In this document: piece after piece, positions 26,405 to 39,619 of the stretch
How positions within the stretch are numbered: position 1 is the stretch's first letter
How the letters are laid out: each line of letters opens with the position of its first letter
Source: an uncultured Devosia sp.
GTDB lineage: Bacteria; Pseudomonadota; Alphaproteobacteria; Rhizobiales; Devosiaceae
Reading direction: 5' to 3'
Length of the DNA stretch: 64,000 nucleotides
Assembly: GCF_946479885.1 (NCBI RefSeq)
Contig: NZ_CAMLHM010000008.1
Span: forward strand, 27,255 to 91,254
Translations under genes and position numbers: made by a program
Notes under the pieces: model-generated
Database searches by the model: none
What the model was told of the DNA's origin: nothing
What the model saw: only the letters and a program-made list of their open reading frames with translations

Positions 26405-28228
26405 ATGACCACCCAGAGCTTCCCGCCAGCCGTGTTCCAGAGCTTTGAGGAAAAGTCGGACAAAAAGACGGTGGCACCGCGCCTCGCGGCACTACGGGCG
26501 GCCATGACAAAGGCTGGCATGGACGCATTCCTCATCCCCCGCGCCGACGCCCATCGCGGCGAGTCGGTGCCGCCGAGCGATGCCCGGCTGGCCTACATCA
26601 CCGGCTTCACCGGCTCGGCCGGGCTGGCCGTGGTGGGCCCCAAGAAAGCGGCACTGTTCGTCGACAGCCGCTATACGCTGCAGGCACCTGCCCAGACAGA
26701 TACGGGCAAGGTCAGCGTGGTGCAGACCGACCGTGGCGACATGAGCGACGCGGTCAAGGCCATCATCCCCAAGGGCGGCAAGGTGGCCTATGACCCCTGG
26801 CTGCACACGCCGGGCGAAGTGCGGGACATGACCAAGCGACTGGCGGGCCACGCAACGCTGGTGCCCGGCCCCAACCTCGTCGACGCCATCTGGGCCGACC
26901 GCCCCGCCCCGCCCGTGTCGGTCATCGAATTTCTCGGCCATAACAGAGCCGGCCAGACGTCGACCGACAAGATTGCCGAAATCCAGAAGTCTATCGCCGC
27001 CGACCATGCCGATGCCACGGTGCTGACGCTGCCCGAATCGATCTGCTGGCTGCTCAATATGCGCGGCCGCGATGTGCCCAACACGCCCTTTGTGCTCGGC
27101 TTTGCCATCGTGCCCAGGAATGGGCAGCCCACGCTTTATCTCGATCCGGCCAAGATCACCGATGAGCTGAAGGCTTCGCTCGCCGGCGTGGCCAAGGTCG
27201 CCAGCCGCAAGGCGCTGACGACAGCGCTCTCCAAACTCGGCAAGTCCGGCAAGGCCGTGCTGGTCGATCCCGCCACGGCGCCGGAAGCCATCGTCACGGC
27301 GCTGACCGAGGCCGGCGCCAGGCTGGTGGAAAAGCGCGATCCCGTATTGCTGCCCAAGTCGCGCAAGAATGCCGCGGAGCTCTCCGGCATGCGCGAGGCG
27401 CACCTGCTCGATGGCGTGGCCCTGGCCAAGTTCCTCGCCTGGTTCGATGACGCTGCCCCCAAGGGCGGCCTCACCGAAATCGCCATCGTCACCGCGCTCG
27501 AAGCCTTCCGCCGCGAGGAAGAGACCTGCGTGGATGCCAGCTTCGACACCATTTCCGGGGCCGGCCCCAACGGCGCCATCGTTCATTATCGAGTGACCGA
27601 CAAGACCGACCGCACGCTCAACCCCGGCGAAATCATGCTGGTCGACAGCGGGGCGCAATATCTCTCCGGCACCACCGACATCACGCGGACCCTGTCCACC
27701 GGCAAGCCCAGCGACGAGGAGCGCGATCGCTATACCCGTGTGCTCAAGGGCATGATCGCCATCTCCATGCTCCGCTTCCCCAAGGGCACGACCGGCGGAC
27801 AGATCGACGTCCTGGCCCGGCAGTTCCTGTGGCAGGCGGGCATTACCTACAATCATGGCACCGGCCACGGCGTCGGTGCCTATCTGGGCGTGCATGAGGG
27901 ACCGGTCGGCATTTCCTCGCGCTACACGACACCGTTCGAAGTGGGCAACGTCATCTCCAACGAGCCGGGCTACTACCAGACCGGCGCCTATGGCATCCGC
28001 ATCGAGAACCTGATCACCGTCGTCGAGAGCGCCCAGTTCCCCGGCTACCTGGAGTTCGAGACCCTCACCCTGGCACCGATCGACAAGCGGCTGATCCGCA
28101 AGTCACTGCTGTCGGAAGCCGAGCGCGCCTGGCTCGACGCCTATCATCACCGCGTGTGGAAAGAGATCGGGCCGCTGGTCAAAGGCAAGGTCAAGGACTG
28201 GCTGAAGGACGCCACGGCGGAGCTGTAG
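26405..28228 (+). CDS. pepP: Xaa-Pro aminopeptidase (M24B, aminopeptidase P family)
   Basis: A 607-residue metallopeptidase of the long three-domain type (eukaryote-like cytosolic aminopeptidase P). It has two creatinase-N-like domains (residues 30-330; LAYITGFTGSAGLAVV, then FLGHNRAGQTSTDK) and a C-terminal pita-bread domain. Metal ligands are visible as the Asp in MLVDSGAQY, the Asp in GTTDITRTL, the His in GTGHGVGAYLGVHEGP, and the Glu residues in SNEPGYY and FETLTLAPID. It removes N-terminal residues preceding proline, in the cytosol. The ATG at 26405 follows AAGGA. Confidence 0.93.
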   Translation: MTTQSFPPAVFQSFEEKSDKKTVAPRLAALRAAMTKAGMDAFLIPRADAHRGESVPPSDARLAYITGFTGSAGLAVVGPKKAALFVDSRYTLQAPAQTDTGKVSVVQTDRGDMSDAVKAIIPKGGKVAYDPWLHTPGEVRDMTKRLAGHATLVPGPNLVDAIWADRPAPPVSVIEFLGHNRAGQTSTDKIAEIQKSIAADHADATVLTLPESICWLLNMRGRDVPNTPFVLGFAIVPRNGQPTLYLDPAKITDELKASLAGVAKVASRKALTTALSKLGKSGKAVLVDPATAPEAIVTALTEAGARLVEKRDPVLLPKSRKNAAELSGMREAHLLDGVALAKFLAWFDDAAPKGGLTEIAIVTALEAFRREEETCVDASFDTISGAGPNGAIVHYRVTDKTDRTLNPGEIMLVDSGAQYLSGTTDITRTLSTGKPSDEERDRYTRVLKGMIAISMLRFPKGTTGGQIDVLARQFLWQAGITYNHGTGHGVGAYLGVHEGPVGISSRYTTPFEVGNVISNEPGYYQTGAYGIRIENLITVVESAQFPGYLEFETLTLAPIDKRLIRKSLLSEAERAWLDAYHHRVWKEIGPLVKGKVKDWLKDATAEL

Positions 28229-28335
28229 GGGCGCTACTTCTCCCGTGGCGCCCCCGTGTCGCTTCGCGCCCGAGGACAGGCTCCGCGCAGTATGAGGGGG
28301 CGTTGCGGCCGCCCTTGGGTCTTGGCCAGGGGCGA

Positions 28336-28392
28336 GGTTCCCCCTCACCGACTCGGCTTCGCCGAGCCACCTCTCCCCGACGGGGAGAGGAA
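28336..28392. repeat. Intergenic palindromic repeat
   Basis: Two adjacent hairpins, CTCGGCTTCGCCGAG and CTCTCCCCGACGGGGAGAG, in the gap between pepP and the next gene. They resemble REP-like intergenic elements and could also act as a transcription barrier between the convergent genes. Confidence 0.6.
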
Positions 28393-28410
28393 TAGAAGCA
28401 AGCGTATCGC

Positions 28411-28902
28411 CTAGAACCCCAGCGGGTCGTAGGTCAGCGCCCAGCTCAGCAGCCAGTGGTCCTCGTTGCCCATGGAGGCGACATCGTCGACGTGCCAGCC
28501 GTCGTTCTCGTGGATCATGGAGATGCTGAGCAACCGCGGCTGGTCGAAATTGTGGTAGCTGACATTGACCACGGCGCGGTCGTCGATGATGGCGGGCTCC
28601 CCGATAGCCACATCGAACAGCAATGCGTTCACATCGGGCAGGAACGGATTGAACACCGCGTTGAGGGTGAACGCCGAGCCGCTCATCGCCGCGTCGCTGG
28701 CGAAGACATCGTTCTCGATGGCCTGGTCGAAAATCGCCTTGAGGCGCGTCGAGTAATAGACCGAGGGATCGGCCACCGTCCGGCCGAGATTGTAGTCGTC
28801 GTAGATGGCCGCAACCAGTTCCTTGGGGTTGCTGAAAACCTCGGCCGCGTTCACCGCCGACGTCAGCACCAGCGCAGCCGCCATGGCCACAATCATTCGC
28901 AT
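28411..28902 (-). CDS. Secreted DUF3828-like protein, paralogue 1
   Basis: A 163-residue exported protein with a signal peptide (MRMIVAMAAALVLTSAVNAA). The mature part has the pattern shared with the next two upstream genes: an initial FSNPKELVAAIYDDYNLG helix, a FNPFLPDVNALLFDVAIGEP strand region, DRAVVNVSYHNFDQP, and a C-terminal HENDGWHVDDVAS. This cystatin-like layout matches DUF3828-type lipoprotein/periplasmic proteins of unknown function. The family name is my best fit and not certain. Confidence 0.68.
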   Translation of the reverse strand: MRMIVAMAAALVLTSAVNAAEVFSNPKELVAAIYDDYNLGRTVADPSVYYSTRLKAIFDQAIENDVFASDAAMSGSAFTLNAVFNPFLPDVNALLFDVAIGEPAIIDDRAVVNVSYHNFDQPRLLSISMIHENDGWHVDDVASMGNEDHWLLSWALTYDPLGF

Positions 28903-29033
28903 CGTTTTGCCCTCACATCATGCTGCCGATTGGCTAGCGAGAGCGCGCGGCGCCACTGTGATCGGTCCGTGGCGGATTTGCGGCGGGACGTGAAAGTTTG
29001 GCAAGGAAGGGAAGGAAGGGTCTTCCTTGGGGC

Positions 29034-29149
29034 TACCCCCTCCTAACCTCCCCCTGATAGGGGGAGGAATCCGTCCGGTGGTTGTCGCGGATCGTGCCAC
29101 GAACTCTATCTGTTCCTCCCCCTTTTCAGGGGGAGGTTAGGAGGGGGTA
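29034..29149. repeat. Inverted pair of GC-rich palindromic repeats
   Basis: Left arm 29034-29067 (TACCCCCTCCTAACCTCCCC start) and right arm 29115-29149 are near-perfect reverse complements, and each has its own small hairpin (CTCCCCCT...AGGGGGAG). The same unit occurs as an inverted pair at 60884-61000. This is a BIME-like intergenic element between two secreted-protein genes. Confidence 0.8.
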
Positions 29150-29156
29150 TTCTTCC

Positions 29157-29624
29157 CTACTGATACAGCGCCGCGGCCTCGGCGAAGATTTCGCTGAGGC
29201 GGTAGGGGTTATCCGGGTTGGTCGAGACAACGTCGTCGATCTTCCAGCCGCCATCTTCCAGCACCAGCTCATAGGTGAGCGAGCGCGGTTCGCCGAAATT
29301 GTTGAACGTGACATCCACCGAGGCATAGTCGCCGGCAATGCCCGCCGCGCCGATCTCGAAATCGGTGATGTCGTAGTCCTGGCCATCGATATAGGGATCG
29401 AAGCTGATGGCGCCCATTTCGCCCTCGGGGGTGATCTCGGCGTCATTGTCGTAGAGCGCCTGCAGCGCCGCCGAGCGGAACTGGCCCTCGTCCTCGGGGA
29501 AGGTGCCGTTGAAATAGGGCTGGTAGAACGCCTCCAGCAGCGCATCGGGCGTGTCATAGGCTTGGGCGGCGGCAAGGCTCGTCAGGGCCAGGACGAAGCC
29601 GACGGCAAGGGTGGCAAGGCGCAT
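29157..29624 (-). CDS. Secreted DUF3828-like protein, paralogue 2
   Basis: The ATG at 29624 gives MRLATLAVGFVLALTSLAAA, a signal peptide; the longer upstream frame overlaps the neighbouring gene and is ignored. The 155-residue product shares with its neighbours the DTPDALLEAFYQPYF helix, SFDPYIDGQDYDITDFEIG, VDVTFNNFGEPRSLTYELV and the C-terminal EDGGWKIDDVVS. Predicted periplasmic, function unknown. It follows paralogue 3 by 16 nt. Confidence 0.68.
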   Translation of the reverse strand: MRLATLAVGFVLALTSLAAAQAYDTPDALLEAFYQPYFNGTFPEDEGQFRSAALQALYDNDAEITPEGEMGAISFDPYIDGQDYDITDFEIGAAGIAGDYASVDVTFNNFGEPRSLTYELVLEDGGWKIDDVVSTNPDNPYRLSEIFAEAAALYQ

Positions 29625-29640
29625 GGAAGTCTCCGGTATG

Positions 29641-30138
29641 TCAGAACGGATTGGCGAAATAGTCCGAGATCCGCTCGGGCTCGGAACCGTCATAACCGGG
29701 CAGGATGATGTCGTCGATCTTCCAGCCCCTGGTTCCCTCATCGACGAGTTCGAAGGTGATCTGCTTGGGCTGGTAGCCGGTGATGTCGACGGCGATCACG
29801 GCCCGGTCCCGTTTCACCTTGGGCTCTCCGACCGCGAAATCCATCCCCGCCGAATCCTGGCCGTTGATGAAGGGCGAGAAATCCAGCACCCCCATCTCAT
29901 TGCCATCGGCCTTCATCGCCGCGTCGGCCGCGGTGAAGCTGGCGTGAAGCGCGGTGGAAAAGGCGTCAAGGTCGCTGAAGGCAGCGTCGCTGTCGAAGTT
30001 CTCCCAGTCTTCGGCGGCCTCGATCTGATCGTAGATGGCCACGAGCAAGGCGCGCGGGTCATCGAACTTCGGAATCGGCGCGGCAAAAGCCGGCACCGAC
30101 AGGAGTGTGAGGCCAAGGGCCAGCAAGTGTGATCGCAT
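29641..30138 (-). CDS. Secreted DUF3828-like protein, paralogue 3
   Basis: A 165-residue protein with a signal peptide (MRSHLLALGLTLLSVPAFAA). It has the DDPRALLVAIYDQIE helix, LDFSPFINGQDSAGMDFAVG, RDRAVIAVDITGYQPKQITF and GTRGWKIDDIILPG, aligning with the two paralogues downstream. Its ATG overlaps the stop of the upstream 428-residue gene by 1 nt (TGATG), so the four genes from 31424 to 28411 look like one transcription unit, with the repeat at 29.1 kb inside it. Confidence 0.68.
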   Translation of the reverse strand: MRSHLLALGLTLLSVPAFAAPIPKFDDPRALLVAIYDQIEAAEDWENFDSDAAFSDLDAFSTALHASFTAADAAMKADGNEMGVLDFSPFINGQDSAGMDFAVGEPKVKRDRAVIAVDITGYQPKQITFELVDEGTRGWKIDDIILPGYDGSEPERISDYFANPF

Positions 30139-31424
30139 CAGTTGAACCAGAAGGCGTAGTTGATCCAGTCGGTGCCAAACACCCGGTTGGCTTCGGCAAA
30201 GCTCTGTGCATCGGCAACCGGACCCGCCTTGATATAGGGCAAGGCGCCCTGCCCGGTGATCAGCATGACAATGTCGGTCTCGGTCGCGTTCTCGAAATAG
30301 GCCTTGAGGTCAAAGCCCTGCTTGAAGCGCCAATGCGGCACCAGCAGTTTGCCCGCCAGAATCTGGTCGACCGTGTCGAGCGTGGCCATCCAGGCGTCGA
30401 CAGTCTCCTGCGTCACCGGGTGGTCGGGCGACAGAGACGTCTGGCTGGGCGATGGCACGAGTTCTCGGTCATCGTCGGTCTCGGCCAGGATCAGCTCCCA
30501 GTTCTTGCGCGACAGTTCCGTGATCGACTGCAGGCGCCCCAGCACCCCGGCCAGTCGCTCGCGGTCGGTCACCGGAAAATCCATGGTGTGGATGGCGGCG
30601 ACGATGTCGGCGATGAACGCGTCGCTGTCGGGGTCCATGAACAGCGTGCTGCCGGTCGAATAATCTTCCATCGGCAAGCCGGATTTGGGGAAGACCCGAT
30701 GCAGATAGGCGTCGAAAAACTCGGAAAAGTCATGCGCCAGCAGCAGATCGACCGGTGCGGCCGTAACCTGCATATAGCCCGCGAACCAGATCGCATCGGC
30801 GCGGTCGAAGCCAATCGTGGTATCGAATTCCGGGGCCGGCGTGCCCGATTTTGTCTTGCCGCCGGGCGGCGGGCCATCCGGCGGCGGGATATCGGTGAAC
30901 TCGCCAACCGAACCGAGCAGCGCACCCAGGGTTTCGTTTGCCCCTGCCTCGCCATTGCCGTCGAAATCGATGCGCACCTTGAGCGGATCGATCTTGATGA
31001 CGTAGTCGCCGTTCACGCCTGCGGTTTCAAAGCCGATACGCGCCTGCTCCACATCGGCCAGGAAATCCACGAACACGGTGCGCAGTGCCGTATAGGTCAG
31101 CGTCTCCGGGTTGGGATTGGCCGGCGCGGACTCGAGGCCGGTATCGATGCCCAGCAGCATGGCCGCGGCGGGCGAACCGGGCGTCGTCGCACCATAGCGA
31201 TAGAGATCCTGCGCCAGGCTTTCATAGGCGATGACCATCTGCAGCATGCCTTGGGCAAAGCACGCCTCTTCGTCCAGCTTGTAGCAGGCCTCGAGCGCAT
31301 CTGGCAGGCCGTCGGCGGCCGTACCGGCATAAAGATGCTCCACCAGCGCATCGGCGGACTCGCCGGCAATTGCCGCACCTGGCAGCATCAGGGTGGCCAT
31401 GGCCACCACAGTCAAAACCCTCAT
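30138..31424 (-). CDS. Secreted conserved hypothetical protein
   Basis: A 428-residue exported protein (signal peptide MRVLTVVAMATLMLPGAAIA). The N-terminal part is helical with two cysteines (ALEACYKLDEEACFAQG). An EF-hand-like DFDGNGEAGANE loop lies near residue 153, then a Pro/Gly-rich linker (DIPPPDGPPPGGKTKSG). A C-terminal helical domain contains RADAIWFAGYMQVTAAPVD. No family name recognised. It heads the operon of three DUF3828-like genes, which suggests a common envelope function. Confidence 0.66.
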   Translation of the reverse strand: MRVLTVVAMATLMLPGAAIAGESADALVEHLYAGTAADGLPDALEACYKLDEEACFAQGMLQMVIAYESLAQDLYRYGATTPGSPAAAMLLGIDTGLESAPANPNPETLTYTALRTVFVDFLADVEQARIGFETAGVNGDYVIKIDPLKVRIDFDGNGEAGANETLGALLGSVGEFTDIPPPDGPPPGGKTKSGTPAPEFDTTIGFDRADAIWFAGYMQVTAAPVDLLLAHDFSEFFDAYLHRVFPKSGLPMEDYSTGSTLFMDPDSDAFIADIVAAIHTMDFPVTDRERLAGVLGRLQSITELSRKNWELILAETDDDRELVPSPSQTSLSPDHPVTQETVDAWMATLDTVDQILAGKLLVPHWRFKQGFDLKAYFENATETDIVMLITGQGALPYIKAGPVADAQSFAEANRVFGTDWINYAFWFN

Positions 31425-31475
31425 CGCGTTCTCCCTCGTGACGCTGCGCGATAGTCTGTGTTCACATCTGACCGT

Positions 31476-35458
<3,983 letters not shown>

Positions 35459-35517
35459 GCGCGGACTATTCCCAGACTTCGACCAACCAAGTGGATGACA
35501 TCCATTTACCACCACTG

Positions 35518-35588
35518 CGTCATTCCCGCGAAGGCGCGATTCCAGCTTATCCGCTGGAAGAATGGCTTCCCGCCTGCGCGGGAATGAC
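35518..35588. repeat. Dispersed palindromic repeat, inverted pair
   Basis: CGTCATTCCCGCG at the left and CGCGGGAATGACG at the right flank an inner CCAGCTTATCCGCTGG hairpin, forming a long imperfect cruciform in the recN leader. Same family as the unit at 33740. Confidence 0.75.
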
Positions 35589-35618
35589 GCCGAGGGTGGA
35601 AGTCCCCCAAAAAACGAA

Positions 35619-35642
35619 CCGGGGCGCATCTTAGCGCCCCGG
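35619..35642 (-). terminator. Intrinsic terminator after bamD
   Basis: A 9-bp stem CCGGGGCGC/GCGCCCCGG with a 6-nt loop is followed on the minus strand by TTCGTTTTTT. It lies 46 nt after the bamD stop. Confidence 0.8.
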
Positions 35643-35688
35643 AACAAACTAGCAACAGATTACTGAGGAACCGTTAGTTCCCCGAAAC

Positions 35689-36525
35689 TCAGTTTCGGAG
35701 GCCCGCCATCCAGCTGCCGTCATTGACGACAGGCGACAGGCCCTGCTTGCCGAGCAGGTCGAACGCTTCCTTATACCAGGTGCTCGACGGGTAGTTGTGG
35801 CCCAGCACAGCCGCGGCGGTGGTCGCCTCGTTGGTCAGGCCGAGCAGCAGGTAAGCCTCGGTCAGGCGGAACAGGGCTTCCTCGACATGGGTGGAGGTCT
35901 GCCACGTCTCGACAACGACGCGGAAGCGGTTGATGGCGGCGGTATACTGGCCATTGCCCAGATAATAGCGCCCCACCGACATTTCCTTGCCGGCCAGCTG
36001 GTCATAGGCCACCAGCAGCTTTTCCTTGGCATCCTCGGCATAGTCGGACTGCGGGTAGTTCGCGATGACCAGATTATAGGTCTCGATCGCATCGGCCGAG
36101 AGCTGCTGGTCGCGCGTGATGTCCTTGATCTGGGCGAAATAGGCATTCGCCTTCAGATACAGCACATAGGCCGCATCGGGCTTGTTGGCATAGAGCGCCA
36201 TGTAGCGGTCTGCCGCCAGGATAGCTTCGTCGAGCTTGCCGCCGCGATAGTTCGCGTAAACCTGCATCAGCTTGGATTTTTCCAGCAGCGCATCACGCGG
36301 ATGCTGCCGATCGAGCTGCTCGAGCGACTTGACCGCCGTGGCGTAGTACTGGCGATCCATGTCGTCCAGCGCCTTCTGATACAGCGTGGCGGCAGGAATG
36401 ATCGGCTCTTCCTTGAGCTTGGGCGGACCAAACATGCTGCAGCCGGCGAGCAGCGCAGCGAAGAGGGCGACCGTGAGAAACCGGGCGGCCCGGCTGGTGA
36501 GACCACCAATAACGTCAACTGTCAC
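35689..36525 (-). CDS. bamD: Outer-membrane assembly lipoprotein BamD
   Basis: BamD is the essential lipoprotein of the BAM complex that folds outer-membrane beta-barrels. The 278-residue product starts at a GTG (36525) and has a signal with lipobox LLAGC (Cys29). TPR-like repeats follow, with LYQKALDDMDRQYYATAVKSLEQL as the first, YVLYLKANAYFAQIKD-type helices, and FRLTEAYLLLGLTNEA. It lies between lpxC and recN, a common arrangement in alphaproteobacteria, and links the division block to envelope building. Confidence 0.92.
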   Translation of the reverse strand: MTVDVIGGLTSRAARFLTVALFAALLAGCSMFGPPKLKEEPIIPAATLYQKALDDMDRQYYATAVKSLEQLDRQHPRDALLEKSKLMQVYANYRGGKLDEAILAADRYMALYANKPDAAYVLYLKANAYFAQIKDITRDQQLSADAIETYNLVIANYPQSDYAEDAKEKLLVAYDQLAGKEMSVGRYYLGNGQYTAAINRFRVVVETWQTSTHVEEALFRLTEAYLLLGLTNEATTAAAVLGHNYPSSTWYKEAFDLLGKQGLSPVVNDGSWMAGLRN

Positions 36526-36616
36526 GAAGTGCCCCGTCCTTATAACGAAAACCGCATTGGCTGCGGCGTAGTTAGAAAATGGATCAAAACTGTGGCGCCG
36601 CGCGCCGCCCTCAGGA

Positions 36617-37573
36617 TCAGCGCACGGACCGCAGATAGTGATTGACCGCCAGACCCTCGGGCTGATCGTCGAAAGCCTCGAATTCGAGCGGCAAGTCTTC
36701 CGCGCCCACTATTTCATAATTGGCTTCACTGGAGAAGAGCCCGGTCAGGACATGCGCATTGAGGGCGTGGCCGCCCTTGTAGGAACGAAAGCGCCCCCAG
36801 ATGGGCAGACCGCCCAGGGACAGGTCGCCGATGGCATCCAGCAGCTTGTGGCGCACGAATTCATCCTCGTAGCGCAGGCCACCCGGATTGAGGATGCGGT
36901 CTTCATGCACTGTGATGGAATTGTCGAGGCTGGAGCCGAGCGCATAGCCGGCCTGGCGCAGGATTTTGGCGTCGCGCACGAAGCCGAAGGTGCGCGCCAG
37001 CGACACGTCTTCATAGTAGCGGCGCGGCGTCCAGTCGAAGATCATGCGCTGGCGGCCGATGACCTTGCTGTCGAAATCGATCTCGAGATCGAGCGCCCGG
37101 CCATTATAGGGCTCGAGCGCCGCAAAGGCGTCGTTATTGCGCACGGTGACGGCGCGCATGACCTTGAGGAACTTGCGCTGCGCCGGCTGGATTTCGAGGC
37201 CGACCTCGAGAATCGCTTCGGCGAAAGGCCGCGCGCTGCCATCCAGAATCGGGCATTCGCCGCCATCCAGGGTGATAACAGCATTGTCGACACCCATGCC
37301 CGACAGAGCCGACATCACATGTTCGACGGTAGCGACGCTGATGCTGTCGCCCAAGTCGAGCGTGGTGCACAGTGTCGTGCGCGTAACGCGCGAAAAATGT
37401 ACGGAAACCGGCGTGGTGGTGGTGCCATCGCCCTTCTGGCGGCAAATGGTGATGCCTGAATCGACTGGACCCGGAGAGAGGGTCAGGGTGACCGGCTGGG
37501 CACTGTGAACGCCGTAACCGGCGAAGCTGATCGCGGCCGCGATTGTGCGCTGGCGCGTGGACAGTTTTTGCAT
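36617..37573 (-). CDS. lpxC: UDP-3-O-acyl-N-acetylglucosamine deacetylase LpxC
   Basis: LpxC catalyses the committed step of lipid A synthesis. The ATG at 37573 (MQKLSTRQRT) gives 318 residues, the usual length; the longer open frame runs into the ftsZ terminator. Zinc ligands are visible as His in TVEHVMSALSG and His/Asp in VRHKLLDAIGDLSL. Catalytic Glu is expected in the GVDNAVITLDGGECPILDGSA segment, which is otherwise a family landmark. The C-terminal HALNAHVLTGLF holds the conserved His. It follows ftsZ after a terminator, the usual alphaproteobacterial order. Confidence 0.95.
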   Translation of the reverse strand: MQKLSTRQRTIAAAISFAGYGVHSAQPVTLTLSPGPVDSGITICRQKGDGTTTTPVSVHFSRVTRTTLCTTLDLGDSISVATVEHVMSALSGMGVDNAVITLDGGECPILDGSARPFAEAILEVGLEIQPAQRKFLKVMRAVTVRNNDAFAALEPYNGRALDLEIDFDSKVIGRQRMIFDWTPRRYYEDVSLARTFGFVRDAKILRQAGYALGSSLDNSITVHEDRILNPGGLRYEDEFVRHKLLDAIGDLSLGGLPIWGRFRSYKGGHALNAHVLTGLFSSEANYEIVGAEDLPLEFEAFDDQPEGLAVNHYLRSVR

Positions 37574-37633
37574 ACTCGAAATAACTCCGACCCCAGGGCC
37601 CCGGACGTCCAAGACTGTGTTAGCCAAAAAAAA

Positions 37634-37656
37634 CTCGGCGCGAAAGCCGCGCCGAG
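37634..37656 (-). terminator. Intrinsic terminator of ftsZ
   Basis: CTCGGCGCG and CGCGCCGAG form a 9-bp stem with a 5-nt loop, followed on the minus strand by eight T residues. It is 30 nt after the ftsZ stop. Confidence 0.88.
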
Positions 37657-37686
37657 CAATCTTCTCGTGAATTTACCCGCAGGTTA

Positions 37687-39366
37687 TTAACCGTGCTTGC
37701 GCAGGAAGGCGGGGATTTCCAAACTATCTTTTTGCGGCGCCGGAGCCGGCTGGCGACCATGCGGATCAAGGTTGCCGCGAGCCCCCTCTACTGGCGGCGC
37801 GACGCGCGAAGTCCTTGCACCACCGGCCTCAATGGCGCTGCGTGCTGCAGCATCGTCGGCTGCCGAATAGACCGTTTCGTCCTTGGCGGCAGCCTGCGGC
37901 TGACCTAGGTTGAGCCCGACATTGGACGCCAGTTTCTTGAACAGCGCGCGTGCGTTGCGCGGTTCTGCGTCATGACGTTCCTGCGGCTCCTGTGACCGCC
38001 TCGCAACAATCGGCAGCTCCTCGGTGCGCGGCATGCGGCGCTGGCCTTCGGGGCGTGCTGCGTGGGAGGGCACATAGACGCTGGGCACCGGCTCTTCAGC
38101 CATCGCGGGCTCGTCGGTCTCGTGCATGGTCTCGGCGGCGGGGATATAGGGCTCGACGAAAACGCCGTCATCCTCAAGATCGTGGCGCGCCGGCGTGGGC
38201 GCCGCCATGCTGAAGGCCTCGGCAACGGCGGCTTCGAACTGATGCTCGATCGCCTGGGGCTGCGGAGCGACAGGCGCCGCGGCGGCGGCAACTGCGGCCC
38301 GTTCGATCTGCGCGCGGGTCGGCTCGACCGGCACATGGCGGCGCACTTCAAGCGGGGTACGCGAAGCATGCGGCTTGGCCGGCTCCAGCGCCTGCACCAT
38401 GGTGGCATCGGTGCCGGTGGCGACGACAGCCACGCGGATCGTGCCGGTCAGGCTCGGATCGAAGGTGGCGCCCAGGATGATGTTGCAATCCACATCGACT
38501 TCCTCGCGGACGCGGCTGGCCGCTTCGTCGACTTCGTACAGCGTCAGGTCCGGACCACCGGTGATGGAGATCAAGAGGCCACGGGCGCCATGCATCGAGA
38601 CATCGTCGAGCAGCGGATTGGCGATGGCGGCTTCGGCGGCGTGGCGAGCACGATCTTCGCCCGACGCTTCGCCGGTACCCATCATCGCCTTGCCCATGCC
38701 GCGCATCACGGCGCGCACGTCGGCGAAATCGAGGTTGATCAGGCCTTCCTTGACCATCAGGTCGGTGATGCAGGCAACGCCGGAGAACAGCACCTGGTCA
38801 GCCATCGCGAAGGCGTCGGCAAAAGTGGTCTTCTCGTTGGCCACGCGGAACAGGTTCTGGTTGGGGATGACGATCAGCGTATCGACATGGCGGTGCAGCT
38901 CGTCGATGCCGTCCTCGGCCAGACGTGCACGACGGTTGCCTTCGAAATTGAACGGCTTGGTCACGACGCCGACGGTCAGGATACCCTGCTCGCGCGCCGC
39001 GCGGGCCACCACCGGCGCCGCGCCGGTACCGGTGCCACCACCCATGCCGGCGGTGATGAACACCATATGCGAACCACTGAGGTGGTCGTTGATCTCGTCC
39101 CAGCTTTCCTCGGCCGCCGCACGACCGACTTCGGGGTGCGATCCGGCGCCCAGGCCTTCGGTAACCCCGACGCCGAGCTGGATGATGCGCTGCGCCTTGC
39201 TGAGAGCCAGCGCCTGCGCGTCGGTATTGGCGACGACGAAGTCCACGCCATCCAGACCGGACTCGATCATGTTGTTGACGGCGTTGCCGCCGGCGCCGCC
39301 ACAACCGAAGACGGTGATGCGGGGCTTGAGTTCCTGAATGTCCGGGATGGTGAGGTTGATAGTCAT
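37687..39366 (-). CDS. ftsZ: Cell division protein FtsZ
   Basis: FtsZ is the tubulin-like GTPase of the division ring. The ATG at 39366 ([15 protein letters not shown]) gives 559 residues. The GTP-binding [15 protein letters not shown] (residues about 20-34), tubulin signature [13 protein letters not shown] (around 108-120) and T7-loop region [11 protein letters not shown] are present. After residue 320 a linker of about 220 residues, rich in Ala, Pro and Glu, leads to the FtsA-binding tail [11 protein letters not shown]. The long linker is characteristic of Rhizobiales and Caulobacterales. It is separated from ftsA by a VOC-family gene on the other strand. Confidence 0.96.
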   Translation of the reverse strand: MTINLTIPDIQELKPRITVFGCGGAGGNAVNNMIESGLDGVDFVVANTDAQALALSKAQRIIQLGVGVTEGLGAGSHPEVGRAAAEESWDEINDHLSGSHMVFITAGMGGGTGTGAAPVVARAAREQGILTVGVVTKPFNFEGNRRARLAEDGIDELHRHVDTLIVIPNQNLFRVANEKTTFADAFAMADQVLFSGVACITDLMVKEGLINLDFADVRAVMRGMGKAMMGTGEASGEDRARHAAEAAIANPLLDDVSMHGARGLLISITGGPDLTLYEVDEAASRVREEVDVDCNIILGATFDPSLTGTIRVAVVATGTDATMVQALEPAKPHASRTPLEVRRHVPVEPTRAQIERAAVAAAAAPVAPQPQAIEHQFEAAVAEAFSMAAPTPARHDLEDDGVFVEPYIPAAETMHETDEPAMAEEPVPSVYVPSHAARPEGQRRMPRTEELPIVARRSQEPQERHDAEPRNARALFKKLASNVGLNLGQPQAAAKDETVYSAADDAAARSAIEAGGARTSRVAPPVEGARGNLDPHGRQPAPAPQKDSLEIPAFLRKHG

Positions 39367-39413
39367 GAGTGGCCCCATAGTGGCGGTGTTGGTAAAGATT
39401 TACCCTCCCAAAC

Positions 39414-39502
39414 GTTAACCGGCCCCTAACAATTGTCTCGCCGGTGTTAACGTGAACGCAATTTGCGACACCGAACCGTTACGCATTGACCGGCCATTAA
39501 CC
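39414..39502 (-). promoter_or_regulatory. ftsZ upstream region with clustered TTAAC half-sites
   Basis: Three TTAAC motifs (near 39415, 39447 and 39498) and TAAC at 39427 cluster within 90 nt upstream of ftsZ. CtrA, the alphaproteobacterial cell-cycle regulator, binds TTAA-N7-TTAA; a strict full site was not found, so this is only suggestive. The region also must hold the ftsZ promoter and that of the divergent VOC gene. Confidence 0.3.
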
Positions 39503-39619
39503 ACGCCCGACCGCTTTCACCGCCCCCATCTGCCTGTTGACATCCATTATATAACCAATTAGCAATATAACACATTGGTTCTGGACAACGGGTCCAGCGC
39601 CGCACCGAGGAGATCCGAG

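Noticed and set aside
26492..27895. 467-codon minus-strand frame opposite pepP
   Set aside because: Antisense of the M24 peptidase; no motifs or plausible start.
28900..29156. CRISPR-like repeats
   Set aside because: Only two inverted units, not direct repeats with spacers; same unit appears elsewhere as an intergenic palindrome.
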